Shown: positions 6,311 through 6,782 of the stretch, in pieces
Layout of the letters: the number at the start of each line of letters is the position of its first letter
Numbering within the stretch: position 1 is the stretch's first letter
Assembly (NCBI GenBank): GCA_964600965.1
Contig: CAZRLO010000132.1
Coordinates: 1-6,782, forward strand
Length of the DNA: 6,782 nucleotides
Source: UBA5972 sp964600965
GTDB taxonomy: Bacteria; Pseudomonadota; Alphaproteobacteria; Rhodobacterales; Rhodobacteraceae
Direction: 5' to 3'
Translations under genes and position numbers: made by a program
The notes under the pieces: generated by a model
Told to the model about the DNA's origin: nothing
Database searches by the model: none
What the model saw: only the letters and a program-made list of their open reading frames with translations

Positions 6311-6748
6311 ATGATCCGTTACACGCTGAAATGCGCTCAAGATCACAGCTTTGATAGCTGGTTTCAATCGGCCGGGGCTTTTGAAAAGCTCACATCGGCC
6401 GGAATGGTCAGTTGCGCGGTGTGTGGCAGTTCGGATGTCAAGAAAGGGATCATGGCGCCAAGGGTGCGCCCGGCGCGTGCGAAGACCACGGAACCGGCGA
6501 AGATGCCGGGGCCGCTCAGCGCTCCGGCTTCGCCCGCCGAACAGGCCATGCGCGAGCTGCGCCGCAAGATCGAGGCAAGGTCCGAAAACGTCGGCAGCGA
6601 TTTCGCCCGTGAGGCCCGCGCGATCCATGAGGGCGACGCGCCCGAACGACCGATCATTGGCGAAGCCCGAACGGACGAAGCGCGGCGCCTGATCGAAGAC
6701 GGCATTCCGGTCGCGCCCTTGCCCTGGATGTCGCGACGCTCGGATTGA
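6311..6748 (+). CDS. DUF1178 family protein, putative zinc ribbon
   Basis: The biochemical role of this family is unknown to me. The 145-residue protein starts MIRYTLKC, with C8, H12 and a C35-x-x-C38 pair (SCAVCGS) that together resemble a small zinc-binding ribbon. SFDSWFQSAGAFEKL and GIMAPRVRPAR are typical of the family. After a short linker (about 55-75) comes a helical, charged C-terminal half containing NVGSDFAREARAIHEGDAPERPIIGEAR and the strongly conserved LIEDGIPVAPLPWM. Length is normal for the family. The ATG at 6311 matches the family N-terminus; the preceding ribosome site is weak (GGGA at 6293-6296 is distant). It lies 86 bp after the NUDIX gene and is likely cytoplasmic, as no signal peptide is seen. 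Confidence 0.9.
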   Translation: MIRYTLKCAQDHSFDSWFQSAGAFEKLTSAGMVSCAVCGSSDVKKGIMAPRVRPARAKTTEPAKMPGPLSAPASPAEQAMRELRRKIEARSENVGSDFAREARAIHEGDAPERPIIGEARTDEARRLIEDGIPVAPLPWMSRRSD

Positions 6749-6782
6749 GCGGACTGCGGCGCGCCGGTGCAACCTGCGGGTT

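Noticed and set aside
5690..6772. Long minus-strand open frame opposite the NUDIX and DUF1178 genes
   Set aside because: Same reason: no recognisable domain, and it overlaps two conserved genes on the other strand.
1..6782. CRISPR arrays, insertion sequences, tRNA or rRNA genes
   Set aside because: No regularly spaced repeats, transposase genes, terminal repeats with target duplications, or cloverleaf-like sequences were seen.

Overview
The window comes from a GC-rich genome that looks like an alphaproteobacterium of the Rhodobacterales/roseobacter type. The gcrA gene (a cell-cycle regulator restricted to Alphaproteobacteria), the Rhodobacterales-like wording of ArgF and ArgD, and a DUF1178 protein all point that way. 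This assignment rests on recognising families by eye, not on a search.

Layout. (1) Positions 1-2598, plus strand: the 3' part of a membrane-anchored polyprenyl-phosphate sugar synthase (GT2 domain fused to a GtrA-like membrane domain; the true start lies outside the window), followed 17 bp later by a GT39/ArnT-like integral-membrane glycosyltransferase. The first probably makes a lipid-linked sugar, and the second is the type of enzyme that uses one. (2) Positions 2700-4801, minus strand: argD then argF, overlapping by 4 bp, for steps 4 and 6 of arginine synthesis. (3) A 373-bp divergent intergenic region. (4) Positions 5175-6748, plus strand: gcrA, a NUDIX hydrolase and a DUF1178 putative zinc-ribbon protein.

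The main discovery is a micro-inversion inside the first gene. At 51-105 a short segment lies in reverse orientation. As written, the GT2 domain lacks its conserved first acidic motif and reads IDEHHFPAD. The reverse complement of the 45-bp core (56-100) encodes, in the correct codon register, IGWEVVFVDDDSPDG, the textbook sequence of this family at exactly this place. The core is bounded by a perfect 5-bp inverted repeat GCGGT/ACCGC (8 bp with one mismatch). Flipping it back restores a canonical enzyme with no change in length and no stop. It could be a real intragenic inverton, a fixed inactivating mutation, or an assembly or sequence-handling artefact; the sequence alone cannot say which.

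The other genes look intact and ordinary. Lesser points are paired substitutions in the NUDIX box, an inverted repeat over the likely argD promoter, and the absence of GANTC sites upstream of gcrA.
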